A stretch of 58,569 nt of DNA. Origin: Bacteroidales bacterium. GTDB taxonomy: Bacteria > Bacteroidota > Bacteroidia > Bacteroidales > ML635J-15. The stretch is from contig JAFZLK010000028.1 of NCBI GenBank assembly GCA_017551515.1, positions 1-58,569 of the forward strand. The letters run 5' to 3'. Under the pieces are notes generated by a model. That model did no database searches. It was not told the origin of the DNA and saw nothing but the letters and a program-made list of their open reading frames with translations. Both the position numbers and the translations under genes were made by a program. Positions within the stretch are counted from its first letter, which is position 1, and every line of letters begins with the position of its first letter. Shown in pieces: positions 18,148 through 26,957 of the stretch.

Positions 18148-18252
18148 AGTGCTTTTTTTTGACATAGAATAATTTTTCGTCCGCTTTTTTAAAAATTGTT
18201 ACTAACAATGCTTTCTATTAAACACAAAATTGATTATCAGCAAATTACATAT

Positions 18253-20292
18253 CTATTTCATAAACTTTATTATCAGAATTTCGCAGATTATGAAAAGCAA
18301 TGCAAGCAAAACAAAGTATTTCCATAGCGATTTTCCTTCGGAAATTTCCTTGAAGTCCGACAAAGTTCGCTCCATACTGTCGAACCTGAATATGGAGGCA
18401 CGACCTGAAAATTTCTGTGTATTTATGTCCTCTAGTTCCTCTTCGGTCAGATAGTCCTGCATGGATTCGTTTCGGCTGTAGTTGAGCGCAAGGCAAGAAA
18501 GTGTATCGCCATTCGCGCAAAGTCCATATATGCCCGATGATTTCAGGCTACTTGGCATAAAGACATTCAGCACGCCCGAATTGTAGCGCACATCGACAAG
18601 CGAAGTTTCGCCCTTGGCATCATATATATTATAGGTGTTGCCAATTTCGTAATTGTCGATACGAGTTGGAACTATTGTTTCTGCCCCTATTGTCGCATAA
18701 AGCGAAATCACCAACTGGCTATTCATCGCCATATTGTAAAGCGCTGGCGAAAACACTACGCTTTTTGCAAAATCAGCATTCACCTTGTCGATTGGCGTAG
18801 CGAACACATACAACTTTCCACTGCCATAGTCGCCAGCCACAAGCACGGGACTTGCATTTTCGAGCGTCAGCACCGGCGAAAATGCCGCCTTCGAAAACAA
18901 CGACAACTTGTGCGTTAGTTCCATGCTTGGCAAACTACCTTGCTTCTCCTCCTTTGCAAAAACATTTCTGAAAAGATTGTTATTGTAATCAATGCCGTAC
19001 AACTTGACATCTCGTGCTGCTGTTCCATCAAACTTGCCCAAAGCGAACAAATCAAGGAAACTATTGAGCGATGCATAATTGACCAAGCTTCCCGGAATCA
19101 AGCATACTGAACCTCCACCATTTACAAAGGTTTTAAGTCGTTCTGCCAAACCCGATGACATTTCTGATACAGAATTCAGCACTACCAAATCGTAGTCGTT
19201 GACATTAACATCCGATTCGTGCCCCTGCTTCACCTGATTGAAAAGGAAATTACCCTCGTCGTTACCGAACAATGCATTGAGATAACGGCTCTCGTCGTTG
19301 GCATTTATCGCCAAAATCCTTGTCTTGTCGGATATTGCATAACTGAAATACAAGATGTTATCGTAAACAATCGGGTAATCGGAAATCTCGAGCCGTGCAG
19401 AAACATTTCCTGCCGTTGTGTTCTGGTAAGCCACATCAACATCCACCGACTCGCCAGCCTCTACATTGAAACTCGTCATTGCCTTGAGCGAATCGTTTAT
19501 GTACAACTGCAATGGAATATCATAGAAACCTTCGCTCGACTTGTTTGCAATCCTTACCGTCAGCAATTCGTTTTGCCCAACCCTATGCACAGGACTGTCG
19601 AACCAACAAGTATCAACATACAAATTATTCACTTTCACAGGATTAAGCGAAAGCAATACAACATTAATATTGCTGTCAAGTTCGGTTTCTATGTCATCGA
19701 ACATATACTTCTGCATGTCGGAAATAACATACAATGATGCACTTTCTCCGTTCCGTGCATATACATTCGCCTTTGAAATCAAATCGTTAACCTTCAATGA
19801 ATTTGCGGTGATTGAGCAGTCGTCAATGCTTGTAACAACTTGGTCGCGGTTGAGTGTGGCGCGAAAATCGGAATTGCAGTCGTTCGACATGAATACATAG
19901 TTCATTGATGGCGAATTTGAATACACCAAGTCCTTTGCAATCTGCTTTGCCTGATCGAACATCTTTCCGTTTCCTGCATCGGCATCCATGCTGAACGAAT
20001 TGTCAATGTATATAATCGAAAGGTCGGAAATCTTATCATTTGACTTTTCGCCTGTCGGAATGTAAGGACCAGCAAAAACAAACACCAGCATCGCTATCGT
20101 CAGCATCCTCGCAATAAGGATGAGAATTTGTTTCAGCTTGGTCTTTGTGCGTGTCTCCTTCTTTATGTCCTCGATGAATGAAGTGTTGCTGAAATACACG
20201 ACTTTTGGTTTGCGGAAGTTTATCAGGTGGATTATCACCGGAATAGCCATCGCAAACAAAGCCCAAAGGAAAGAAGGATTAAGAAATGACAT
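18253..20292 (-). CDS. BatA-like membrane protein with vWA-type domain
   Basis: 679 aa. The first 80 residues match the BatA/aerotolerance-regulator N-terminus (FLNPSFLWALFAMAIPVIIHLINFRKPK, two membrane segments). A von Willebrand A-like domain follows, starting at about residue 92 (LSIIYIDNSFSMDADAG, a MIDAS-like DxSxS). The rest is periplasmic beta-rich sequence, ending in one membrane helix (WKYFVLLALLFIICEILIIKFMK). BatA-type proteins often sit in MoxR/bat operons; none of those partners is here, so this is a stand-alone member. Role probably in envelope stress, unproven. Confidence 0.85.
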   Translation of the reverse strand: MSFLNPSFLWALFAMAIPVIIHLINFRKPKVVYFSNTSFIEDIKKETRTKTKLKQILILIARMLTIAMLVFVFAGPYIPTGEKSNDKISDLSIIYIDNSFSMDADAGNGKMFDQAKQIAKDLVYSNSPSMNYVFMSNDCNSDFRATLNRDQVVTSIDDCSITANSLKVNDLISKANVYARNGESASLYVISDMQKYMFDDIETELDSNINVVLLSLNPVKVNNLYVDTCWFDSPVHRVGQNELLTVRIANKSSEGFYDIPLQLYINDSLKAMTSFNVEAGESVDVDVAYQNTTAGNVSARLEISDYPIVYDNILYFSYAISDKTRILAINANDESRYLNALFGNDEGNFLFNQVKQGHESDVNVNDYDLVVLNSVSEMSSGLAERLKTFVNGGGSVCLIPGSLVNYASLNSFLDLFALGKFDGTAARDVKLYGIDYNNNLFRNVFAKEEKQGSLPSMELTHKLSLFSKAAFSPVLTLENASPVLVAGDYGSGKLYVFATPIDKVNADFAKSVVFSPALYNMAMNSQLVISLYATIGAETIVPTRIDNYEIGNTYNIYDAKGETSLVDVRYNSGVLNVFMPSSLKSSGIYGLCANGDTLSCLALNYSRNESMQDYLTEEELEDINTQKFSGRASIFRFDSMERTLSDFKEISEGKSLWKYFVLLALLFIICEILIIKFMK

Positions 20293-20357
20293 TTACGATT
20301 TACGATTTTTTAATTGATAATGGATAATGGACAATTAACAATTGACAATGAACAATT
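20291..20357. repeat. Extragenic AATTGACAATGGATAAT-type repeat
   Basis: Short A/T-rich direct units (ATTTACGATTTACGA, then AATTGATAATGGATAATGG, ACAATTAACAATTGACAATG) between the BatA-like and GH25-like genes. Relatives lie near 26.86, 41.62, 44.78 and 50.46 kb. Confidence 0.75.
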
Positions 20358-21093
20358 ATTTTTTTGTCATCAATAAATTTTCAATTCCACAACTATCGTT
20401 GAATGTGCTTATATCAACACCTCCTTCGATACCATCGATGGTGCCTACATACGAGTCGGTCTGCCAAAGTGTGTATTTGCTAGTGCTTGGAATTGTAGGA
20501 TTTGACATCCAGAACATATAATCGGCAAAATCTTTTTTCAATCTCTTGTGATAAACGCCTACTGAGCAGCAAATTATAGGTTTCACACCGCAATATTCCT
20601 CCACCTTGTCCAAAAACGACTTCAAAGCAGCCGAGAACTCTTCTTTCGAAGACCTCTTGAATTCACATTCAGCAAAAACTGCAGGCACAAGGTCTTGATC
20701 GTCAACCTTTATGGTTTTCTTGAAATTCTTGAACTGGCTTTCAGAAGTTGAAGTCATGCGGAAATAATGAGCAGAACCGACCTTCAGTCCAGCCTTACGA
20801 GCCGCCTTTAACGACTTCTTGTATTTAGAATCCTGTACCGAAGCTCCATCTGTTGCCTTAAGATACACAAACTGCACCAGGGAATCCTGTGCTACTTTGT
20901 CCCAGTCGTTGACTTTATTTTCGTGCGACAACAAAATGCCATCGTAAATTGTGGAATCTCCCTTATAGTTAGGTTCTTCCTGCCTAATCTCCGCGTATGA
21001 CTTAGTAGTAGAATCACCCGTCTCGGCAGAACCTCCGCACGAGACAAAAAAGATTGCCAGACAAAAAACTACAAATACCAACAAATTCTTCAT
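20356..21093 (-). CDS. GH25-like (lysozyme family) lipoprotein with altered active site
   Basis: 245 aa from the chosen ATG. Signal peptide ends FFVSCGG, a lipobox. The domain follows the GH25 muramidase pattern: YLKATDGASVQDSKYKKSLKAARKAGLKVGSAHYFR, ESQFKNFKKTI, the PIICCS strand, MFWMSNP, YTLWQTDSY and GGVDISTFND. The two acidic positions usually found in GIDVS and LDxE read GILLS and FAECE here, so the enzyme may be inactive or rewired. An inactive relative would be a peptidoglycan-binding lipoprotein. TATCTTTG box 16 bp upstream. Confidence 0.75.
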   Translation of the reverse strand: MKNLLVFVVFCLAIFFVSCGGSAETGDSTTKSYAEIRQEEPNYKGDSTIYDGILLSHENKVNDWDKVAQDSLVQFVYLKATDGASVQDSKYKKSLKAARKAGLKVGSAHYFRMTSTSESQFKNFKKTIKVDDQDLVPAVFAECEFKRSSKEEFSAALKSFLDKVEEYCGVKPIICCSVGVYHKRLKKDFADYMFWMSNPTIPSTSKYTLWQTDSYVGTIDGIEGGVDISTFNDSCGIENLLMTKK

Positions 21094-21109
21094 TTCAATA
21101 ATTTTTTCG

Positions 21110-21117
21110 CAAAGATA
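21110..21117 (-). promoter_or_regulatory. Promoter -7 box of the GH25-like gene
   Basis: TATCTTTG on the minus strand, 16 bp before ATG 21093; it lies inside the longer open frame that begins at 21123. Confidence 0.7.
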
Positions 21118-21156
21118 CTTCAAAGATTTGTATTGGCAAAAAGCACAATTTAATCA

Positions 21157-21188
21157 ACAAAAAAATCCCGCTCCAAAATGGAACGGGA
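21157..21188 (-). terminator. Intrinsic terminator of the 21214 gene
   Basis: TCCCG..TCCA/TGGA..CGGGA hairpin, followed on the minus strand by a run of T. Confidence 0.85.
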
Positions 21189-21213
21189 CTTTTATATAAT
21201 AACTTTTTTTGAA

Positions 21214-21882
21214 TTATTCAGCAGCTGCAGTTTCTTCTACTTCAGAATTCTTAATCTTGAGCCAGCCAATAATATTCAATACCATTGCTGCGATTACACC
21301 AATACCACCTATAACACCGAGGAAAGGAATTGCGCCTAAAACACCACAGCAAAGAGCGATTATTGCACCAATGAACAAAAGCTTTGCACCGTCCTTGCCT
21401 GGGAAAGTTTCAGAAGCTTTGAGCTTCGAATAAGCAATGAGGGTGAAAATGTAAGCGATAATGCTCAAAACTGCACAAGCAATACCAATTACTGCGCCCA
21501 TAGTAGCGATAGCTGTCAAGCTTCCTGACAAAATTACGAGGAAGATGCACAAACCAATGATTGAAGAAATAACGCTAAGAATCATTGCAGTACGAAGTTT
21601 CTTAACTGCTGGAACATCATTCTCGTGTACAGCCTTTGCCAAATGACCTAGGCAAACTACATAATAAATATTAGCAGCAACTACAAGAAGCGGGAGAATA
21701 AGCACTGACAAAAGACCAGTAAATGGCATTGAAGTACCCATTAATATTGCCTGAGTCATGTCCAAAGCTGCTGATGTAGCGATAAATGCGCTAAAAATAG
21801 AAGCTAAAACACCAAGAATGGCAGTAATCAAAACAGCCATAAACACCTTGTTCACTGCATTTTTATATGCTAACTTATCCAT
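21214..21882 (-). CDS. Multi-pass membrane protein, paralog of the 36971 gene
   Basis: 222 aa with about five hydrophobic segments and an acidic C-terminal tail ending EVEETAAAE. Not a family I recognise. It shares blocks with the protein at 36971-37717: D..AYK.A..K at the N-terminus, LG.L.KAV..ND..A.K.LR in the central loop, and L..SETFPGK.GA before the last membrane pair. The region upstream of the ATG is also shared at DNA level. Monocistronic, with a TAACTTTGC promoter box at 21943 and a strong terminator after it. Confidence 0.75.
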   Translation of the reverse strand: MDKLAYKNAVNKVFMAVLITAILGVLASIFSAFIATSAALDMTQAILMGTSMPFTGLLSVLILPLLVVAANIYYVVCLGHLAKAVHENDVPAVKKLRTAMILSVISSIIGLCIFLVILSGSLTAIATMGAVIGIACAVLSIIAYIFTLIAYSKLKASETFPGKDGAKLLFIGAIIALCCGVLGAIPFLGVIGGIGVIAAMVLNIIGWLKIKNSEVEETAAAE

Positions 21883-21935
21883 AAAATTTTTCCTCGGTTA
21901 TATCCCATCGAGCCGTCGGTTTTAAAAATTAACAA
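21870..21935 (-). promoter_or_regulatory. Conserved 5' leader with short overlapping reading frame
   Basis: The leader of the 21214 gene reads AAAACCGA...CGATGGGATATAACCG, nearly the same as the region before the paralog at 37717. In it, an ATG at 21908 opens a 12-codon frame (MGYNRGKILWIS) that ends at 21870, after the main start codon, in another frame. Confidence 0.55.
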
Positions 21936-21942
21936 ACATATT

Positions 21943-21951
21943 GCAAAGTTA
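21943..21951 (-). promoter_or_regulatory. Promoter -7 box of the 21214 gene
   Basis: TAACTTTGC on the minus strand, about 60 bp before the ATG. It places the conserved leader inside the transcript. Confidence 0.75.
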
Positions 21952-22020
21952 ACGAAATCTTAAATTGTAACAATATAAAAACAAGAATATTTTTATTAAC
22001 AAATAAATGTGAAATATTTA

Positions 22021-22713
22021 TCAAAAGCCTTTTGCCAACCATAGTAGCAACATGATTACCAATCCTATAACAATCACAATGATATATGGTTTTCGCTTTG
22101 CTGCCGTCAACTTTTCCTCATACTCCTCGGAACCAATTTTCTCCTCTGGGAACTGGCTACTCACCTTTTCCTCAACCACCTCATCAATGGCATCTCCCAA
22201 AACACGACGACTGCCGGGTGTGTAATGCCTAGAAAAAAGTCCTCTTTTATATTCTGTCTCATATTCTTCTACAAGTTTTTCCACTTCCTCCCTGCGCGCC
22301 TCATAGTTTTTCGACCATTCATCATACGAATATTCCTTCAAGCCGTCCTTCGAGCAAATGTCGGTCTCTTCGCTGTTCCAGCATAGCGTACCCTTTCCCT
22401 CATAAACCCTCAAAATCTGCTTGCTGGCAATGTCGGCAACGACAATAAGCGGAATCCATTTAGAATACTTCTCTGGAAGCAACCCCACTTCGTACTCAAA
22501 AAATCCGGTGCATGCCGAAAACAGAAGTCTTTCGCCATCGGCACTCCAAAGGTAGTCGTGATGTCCCATAAGGAAATAGAACGGCAGTACAAAATGCTCG
22601 GAATAGTCCTTGTTGAGATACACATGAATGTTCCTGTACATTTCATTTCCAGAGGATTCCTCGCCTATTGCTTCCTCGAAACCAATATTGTACAAGCTTG
22701 ATTCGTTTGCCAT
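22021..22713 (-). CDS. Hypothetical tail-anchored protein
   Basis: 230 aa, unrecognised. There is no signal peptide. The soluble part (1-205) has an aromatic-rich first half (YFLMGHHDYLWSADGERLLFS) with a beta-propeller-like feel, then a long charged helix (EEVEKLVEEYETEYKRG). The chain ends in one hydrophobic helix (YIIVIVIGLVIMLLLWLAKGF), so it is probably anchored by its C-terminus with the bulk in the cytoplasm. Monocistronic. Confidence 0.65.
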   Translation of the reverse strand: MANESSLYNIGFEEAIGEESSGNEMYRNIHVYLNKDYSEHFVLPFYFLMGHHDYLWSADGERLLFSACTGFFEYEVGLLPEKYSKWIPLIVVADIASKQILRVYEGKGTLCWNSEETDICSKDGLKEYSYDEWSKNYEARREEVEKLVEEYETEYKRGLFSRHYTPGSRRVLGDAIDEVVEEKVSSQFPEEKIGSEEYEEKLTAAKRKPYIIVIVIGLVIMLLLWLAKGF

Positions 22714-22729
22714 GAAAAATATTTTTTGA

Positions 22730-22737
22730 CAAATCTA
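22730..22737 (-). promoter_or_regulatory. Promoter -7 box of the 22021 gene
   Basis: TAGATTTG on the minus strand, 16 bp before ATG 22713. Confidence 0.65.
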
Positions 22738-22803
22738 AGGATAATTTTCGGGAAAACAAAAATTAGATTTGGCAAAAAACATTGCAGTCCGAAAATAAAA
22801 TAT

Positions 22804-22811
22804 TACTTTTG
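22804..22811 (+). promoter_or_regulatory. Promoter -7 box of the Panacea pair
   Basis: TACTTTTG, 20 bp before ATG 22832. It overlaps the longer frame that begins at 22811, which supports the later start. Confidence 0.7.
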
Positions 22812-22831
22812 TGGCGGTAACAGAGAAAAAA

Positions 22832-23371
22832 ATGACACCCATATTCAATGAAAATAAGGCCATAAATGCATTGCTTTATGTTGCAGAAAGACTGAAGATG
22901 AACGATTTTCATAAGATTTTCAAGGTCCTCTATTTTGCAGACATGAATCATTTGTCAAAATACGCACGACCAATAACTGGCGATACATACATAGCAATGG
23001 ATTTCGGTGCAGTCCCTACAAAGCTGTACGACATGCTAAAATCGGCAAAGCTCAGTTGCCAAAGTCTTTACTCGACACTATTCGAGGTTGAGGGCGAATA
23101 TCATGTAAAGCCTATTGCACAAGCCAACATGGACTATTTGTCGCCAACCGACATTGCAGAACTTGACAAATCAATCTCTGAATACGGAAACCTTAATTGG
23201 AAAGAAACCGTAGAAAAGGCACATAGGCATGCATGGTCCCACACGCAAAGGAACCAGCCTATTTCAATAGAAAACATGCTGGAGGAAACCAACTGCAGCA
23301 AGGAATATATAGAATATGTAAAGTCCGACATTTCAATGCAAAAAAGCATATTAAATGCAACTGCCTGCTAG
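22832..23371 (+). CDS. Panacea-domain (SocA/DUF4065-like) putative antitoxin
   Basis: 179 aa. The sequence follows the Panacea/DUF4065 pattern: ALLYVAERLKMNDFHKIFKVLYFADMNHLSKYARPITGDTY, then GAVPTKLYDML and a C-terminal helical part. Panacea proteins act as antitoxins for many unrelated toxins, some as proteolytic adaptors. The next gene starts inside its last 17 bases, as expected for a toxin partner. One consensus promoter serves both genes. Confidence 0.75.
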   Translation: MTPIFNENKAINALLYVAERLKMNDFHKIFKVLYFADMNHLSKYARPITGDTYIAMDFGAVPTKLYDMLKSAKLSCQSLYSTLFEVEGEYHVKPIAQANMDYLSPTDIAELDKSISEYGNLNWKETVEKAHRHAWSHTQRNQPISIENMLEETNCSKEYIEYVKSDISMQKSILNATAC

Positions 23372-23765
23372 CATAGCCATCGTCAGAGGCTCAATACTCA
23401 ATACATCTTTCGAAGGAATTGATCACAAAAAAATGTTTGTGATAATAGGAGAAAACGACAAGTCAGTGTTCGGATTCTTCTTCATAAATTCAAACATAAA
23501 CAAGTACATACAGGACAGACAAGTTCTACTTGACATGCAATGCATACTGAAAAGAGCCAACTACCCCGATATTCTTGAATACGATTCGTTTCTTGACTGC
23601 CACGAAATAAAGACCTTCGACAAGCAGACGCTCATAGCCGGTTACGACAACGGCACAATTGCACACATCGGAAACCTTATTGAAGATGACATTGAAATTG
23701 TACTTTCTGTGTGCAGAAACTCCCCACTATTCTCCGAATACGAAAAACGAACATTCCTGAAATAA
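23355..23765 (+). CDS. Unknown partner of the Panacea protein, candidate toxin
   Basis: 136 aa, no recognised family. It overlaps the Panacea gene by 17 bases in another frame, so the two are translationally coupled. Residues about 8-50 (VRGSILNTSFEGIDHKKMFVIIGEN ... FGFFFINSNIN) have the look of a small beta-barrel like MazF/PemK toxins, but the similarity is too weak to assign. There is no signal peptide or membrane segment. Toxin status rests on its position only. Confidence 0.6.
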   Translation: MQLPASIAIVRGSILNTSFEGIDHKKMFVIIGENDKSVFGFFFINSNINKYIQDRQVLLDMQCILKRANYPDILEYDSFLDCHEIKTFDKQTLIAGYDNGTIAHIGNLIEDDIEIVLSVCRNSPLFSEYEKRTFLK

Positions 23766-23840
23766 ACATAAGGAGGGTAAGTGAAAAAACGGCAGCCAAA
23801 TTTAATTGACTGCCGTAAATCATAATTATAAAACCATAAA

Positions 23841-24767
23841 TTATTGTGCGACAACAGGGCGAACAGGATATCCACAGAAACGGTCGCTCCCACCTATGTC
23901 GTAATCGTACATACAGAATTCTATAAACCACGCACCGTTCGGGTCTTCAATGTCTAACGAACTTGACCTGTAATATCCGTAAGAACCGTCATAGCGGATA
24001 ATATCATCTTCGCGACGACCAGCAGCAGGCAGGAAGATAGAATTGCCATTAGGTCCGGTGAACAGGCGTCCGTTTACTCCGCTCTGGGTTGTCCATGTTA
24101 CTGTACAATTGTTTCTCAACTCATTCAGTTCATCTTTGTTAGGCATTCTCCATCCTGCACCCCAGTTGGCGGTGGCGGCATCATCGATAGCCTGCAAAGT
24201 GGTAAGGGTATCTGTATAACCGTTATTTCCAATATCTGATCGGTTGCAGTACTTAGTAAGTGTCCAACATTCGTCTTCACCATAAAAAAAACTATTACCA
24301 TATCTGTAGTTACTCCAATTGTAAATTTCCTTAGTCGTTGTTTCGCCCCATGCAAAGTAGTCTCCATATTCTTCAGGAGCATTTGCTCCAACATTGCAAG
24401 TTGCCCACAATGTACCGCTTGGCAAACTGAGGTCAACAAAATCGTGTCCATTAAGAGGGTCATTCAAAGTCCACTGCGCGTATAAGGTCATATCCGATGT
24501 GACAGTTATGGTCTGCCCGTCGTTGTACGACACACCACTACCGTCCAGCAAAGTGTTCCACCCAGTAAAGCTATAGCCTTCAAAGGTAAACGCATTGCGA
24601 GTAAGTGTCTGTGCTTCATCCTCTGTGAAAGTTTGTACTGCCATTGTACCAGAACCTCCATTTGCATTAAAAGTTACGATGTAGGTTTCTGGTCTGTTAC
24701 AACCGCTAATCGCTATCATTCCCATCAAGGAAACAATTGTGAACAATAAGGTTAAAGTTCTTTTCAT
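23841..24767 (-). CDS. FISUMP lipoprotein with InlB-type B-repeat
   Basis: 308 aa. Signal peptide ends AISGCNR (Cys23), so a lipoprotein. Residues about 30-97 form a Listeria-Bacteroides (InlB B) repeat: VTFNANGGSGTM ... GYSFTGWNT ... MTLYAQWT. Residues about 108-308 match the Fibrobacter succinogenes major paralogous (FISUMP) domain: DFVDLSLPSGTLWATCNVGA, YFAWGETT, WRMPNKDEL, GRLFTGPNGNSIFLPAAGRR and GYPVRPV. Surface location is likely; ligand unknown. It is directly downstream of structured element A. Confidence 0.88.
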   Translation of the reverse strand: MKRTLTLLFTIVSLMGMIAISGCNRPETYIVTFNANGGSGTMAVQTFTEDEAQTLTRNAFTFEGYSFTGWNTLLDGSGVSYNDGQTITVTSDMTLYAQWTLNDPLNGHDFVDLSLPSGTLWATCNVGANAPEEYGDYFAWGETTTKEIYNWSNYRYGNSFFYGEDECWTLTKYCNRSDIGNNGYTDTLTTLQAIDDAATANWGAGWRMPNKDELNELRNNCTVTWTTQSGVNGRLFTGPNGNSIFLPAAGRREDDIIRYDGSYGYYRSSSLDIEDPNGAWFIEFCMYDYDIGGSDRFCGYPVRPVVAQ

Positions 24768-24783
24768 GTTACTATTATCTTCC

Positions 24784-25030
24784 TGCCCACCAGCACCTCA
24801 CGAGCAATTAAACCACAAAAGAAGCGTGGTACTGATATACCACTTCTTTGATTGGAGGTCCTGAGATTACCTGTAGGGAAGAAATTGTAAACAGCCCACG
24901 CTATACGCGCGAACCTTTACACCCTCTTGCCCTTGTTGAAAATTTCTCAGGTTTCCAATCACAAGACGAGCATAACGCTTCGTTAATCAAATATGTACGG
25001 TTTGGCGAACCAAACCAACGGCAAATTAGA
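24784..25030 (-). ncRNA. Structured RNA element, copy A
   Basis: About 245 nt, read on the minus strand. From its 5' end it holds a 7-bp hairpin with a UUCG loop (24999-25016), a TAACG/CGTTA hairpin (24973-24985), and a multi-part stem joining 24945-24960 to 24850-24866. That stem encloses a GTAAA/TTTAC helix (24887-24891 with 24916-24920) and a CACGC/GCGCG hairpin. A long terminal hairpin at 24818-24849 is followed by TTTTGTG. About 80% of these positions recur in copy B with paired changes. It ends just before the FISUMP gene. The family is not one I recognise. Confidence 0.75.
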
Positions 25031-25134
25031 AATAAGAAACGAAAATTCAAAATTTATTTGAGCCAATAAAAAAAATGCGTCATTAAAATTACGATATAGT
25101 TTTGCAATGTATATGCGCGTTAGAAAAAATCGTG

Positions 25135-25142
25135 TAACTTTG
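25135..25142 (+). promoter_or_regulatory. Promoter -7 box of the sirtuin operon
   Basis: TAACTTTG, 24 bp before ATG 25167. A second box-like TAGTTTTG lies at 25097-25104. Confidence 0.65.
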
Positions 25143-25166
25143 CACCGTTAACAAAGACATTCAACT

Positions 25167-25910
25167 ATGAACAATATTGAAGAAGCTGCAAAACTCATCG
25201 CCAATGCAAAATGTCTGTGCGTGTTCACAGGTGCAGGCGTATCTAAGGAAAGCGGAATTCCGACTTTCCGCGGAAGCGAGGACAGTGTTTACGAACAGTA
25301 CGACCAGTCAATGCTGGAAATCAGCACCTACAAGCGCCGCACCGAAGAGGCTTGGCCTGTGGTGAACAAGGTTTTCTACAAGTTTTTCAAGGAAGCACAG
25401 CCAAACAAGGCTCACATCACACTTGCGAAATGGGAACAAGAAGGTATGGTAAAGGCAGTCATAACTCAAAATATCGACTCGCTACACCAAGCCGCAGGAA
25501 GCAAGCATGTGATTGAATTTCACGGAGGTAAAGGTCATTTCGTCTGCATGGAGTGCGGAAAGAAGTACCCAACAGCCTCGCTGAAACTTACAGACGAAGT
25601 TCTCCGTTGTGAATGTGGCGGAAAACTTAAGCCAGGCTTCATATTCTTCGGCGAAGGAATTCCCGAAGATGCCTACACCGAGTCGTTCGACCTAGCAGGA
25701 AAGTGCGATGTGATGCTCGTCATCGGAACAACAGGCGAAGTTCAGCCGGCAGCATATTTACCACATGTAGCGAAACAGCATGGTGCAAAAATCATCGAGG
25801 TAAACCCGCAACATTCGGCATACACAGGCAGAATAACCGACATCTACCTCGAAATGGGCGCAGTGGAAGCAATGACAAAGATTGACGAAGAAATACAAAA
25901 ACTAAAATAA
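25167..25910 (+). CDS. Sir2-family NAD-dependent protein deacylase
   Basis: 247 aa sirtuin that removes acyl groups from lysine using NAD+. NAD-binding motifs FTGAGVSKESGIPTFRG (about 19-35) and TQNIDSLH (about 103-110). The catalytic His is in EFHGG, and two zinc Cys pairs are seen in CMECG and CECGG. IGTTGEVQPAA and the C-terminal strand are normal. The downstream hydroxyacid dehydrogenase starts 2 bp after the stop. A second, Zn-less-type sirtuin at 39.9-40.6 kb is broken, so this copy may be the only working one in the window. Confidence 0.93.
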   Translation: MNNIEEAAKLIANAKCLCVFTGAGVSKESGIPTFRGSEDSVYEQYDQSMLEISTYKRRTEEAWPVVNKVFYKFFKEAQPNKAHITLAKWEQEGMVKAVITQNIDSLHQAAGSKHVIEFHGGKGHFVCMECGKKYPTASLKLTDEVLRCECGGKLKPGFIFFGEGIPEDAYTESFDLAGKCDVMLVIGTTGEVQPAAYLPHVAKQHGAKIIEVNPQHSAYTGRITDIYLEMGAVEAMTKIDEEIQKLK

Positions 25911-25912
25911 AG

Positions 25913-26857
25913 ATGAAGATAGTACAAGTAGAATCTCTCGGCGTCTCGAAACAGGAACTAGATGAAGCAAAACAGGAATTTGAAAAGCTGGGACACCAAT
26001 ATATATATTATACAGACATTCCCAAAAGCGAAGACGAACTTATTGCCCGCATGAAGGATGCCGACATTGTGAACATCAGCAACATAAAGTTAACAGCAAA
26101 AACAATAGAATCGTGTCCGAATCTAAAATACCTGAATGTTGCATTCACTGGCACCGACCATGTTGACATTGAATGTTGCAAGAAGCATGGAATAAAGGTG
26201 AGCAATGCTGCCGGATATTCAACCGAAGCCGTTTCGGAACTCGCTGTTGGGCTTGTAGTTGCACTGATGCGCAACTTCAGTCAGATGGACAACAACACGC
26301 GCAAACTCGGCAACCGCAACAACTATCTCGGCACCGAACTCTGCGGAAAAACTGTCGGTATTGTCGGCACTGGAGCCATCGGACTTGCTACTGCTCGCAT
26401 ATTCAAGGCTTTCGGTTGCAAAATAATTGCTTACAGCAGGACACAAAAGAACATTGATGGCATAACATACACCACATTGGATGAACTTTTTGCAAAATCC
26501 GACATCATAAGCCTGCACATTCCAGCGACTCCACAAGCCAAAGGTTTGATAAGCAAGGATTTGCTAGCAAAGATGAAAGAAACAGCAATAATAATAAACA
26601 CCGCTCGCGGACCAGTGATGGACAACACGGCACTTGCCGAACTGCTGAAAGCAGGAAAGATTGCCGGTGCTGGAATCGATGTTTACGAAAACGAACCTCC
26701 ACTGCCAGAGAATCATCCGCTCCTCTCCGCCCCCAACACGATACTGCTGCCTCATGTTGGCTACGCCTCTAAGGAAGCAATGCAGAAAAGATTTGTAATC
26801 GTGAAGTCGAATTTGCATTCGTATTTACAAGGAAAACAGGAAAATGTAATTTTATAG
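25913..26857 (+). CDS. D-2-hydroxyacid dehydrogenase
   Basis: 314 aa NAD(P)-dependent D-2-hydroxyacid dehydrogenase of the SerA/GyaR/LdhA superfamily. The nucleotide-binding motif is GIVGTGAIGLATARIF (about residues 146-161). The catalytic triad is visible as Arg in NTARGPVMD, Glu in DVYENEPP and His in LPHVGYAS. No ACT domain, so not a classical regulated SerA. It could act on glycerate/hydroxypyruvate, lactate or another 2-oxoacid. Two-gene operon with the sirtuin. Confidence 0.88.
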   Translation: MKIVQVESLGVSKQELDEAKQEFEKLGHQYIYYTDIPKSEDELIARMKDADIVNISNIKLTAKTIESCPNLKYLNVAFTGTDHVDIECCKKHGIKVSNAAGYSTEAVSELAVGLVVALMRNFSQMDNNTRKLGNRNNYLGTELCGKTVGIVGTGAIGLATARIFKAFGCKIIAYSRTQKNIDGITYTTLDELFAKSDIISLHIPATPQAKGLISKDLLAKMKETAIIINTARGPVMDNTALAELLKAGKIAGAGIDVYENEPPLPENHPLLSAPNTILLPHVGYASKEAMQKRFVIVKSNLHSYLQGKQENVIL

Positions 26858-26943
26858 GCAATTGACAATGGATAATGAACAATTGATAATTGATAATGGA
26901 TAATGGACAATTTGTAGGGTCGTTGCGCGCAACGACTCTACGA
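26857..26943. repeat. Extragenic repeat: AATTGACAATGG units plus GTTGCGCGCAAC palindrome
   Basis: A run of ATTGACAATGGATAATG-type units, followed by TTGTAGGGTCGTTGCGCGCAACGACTC, where GTCGTTGCGCGCAACGAC is a perfect palindrome. The same palindrome core recurs near 56.80 kb. Confidence 0.8.
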
Positions 26944-26957
26944 GGAACAATAATATT

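Noticed and set aside
24784..25030. Retron or group II intron RNA
   Set aside because: No reverse transcriptase or intron-encoded protein is near any of the three copies, and domain V-like or msr/msd features are not seen.
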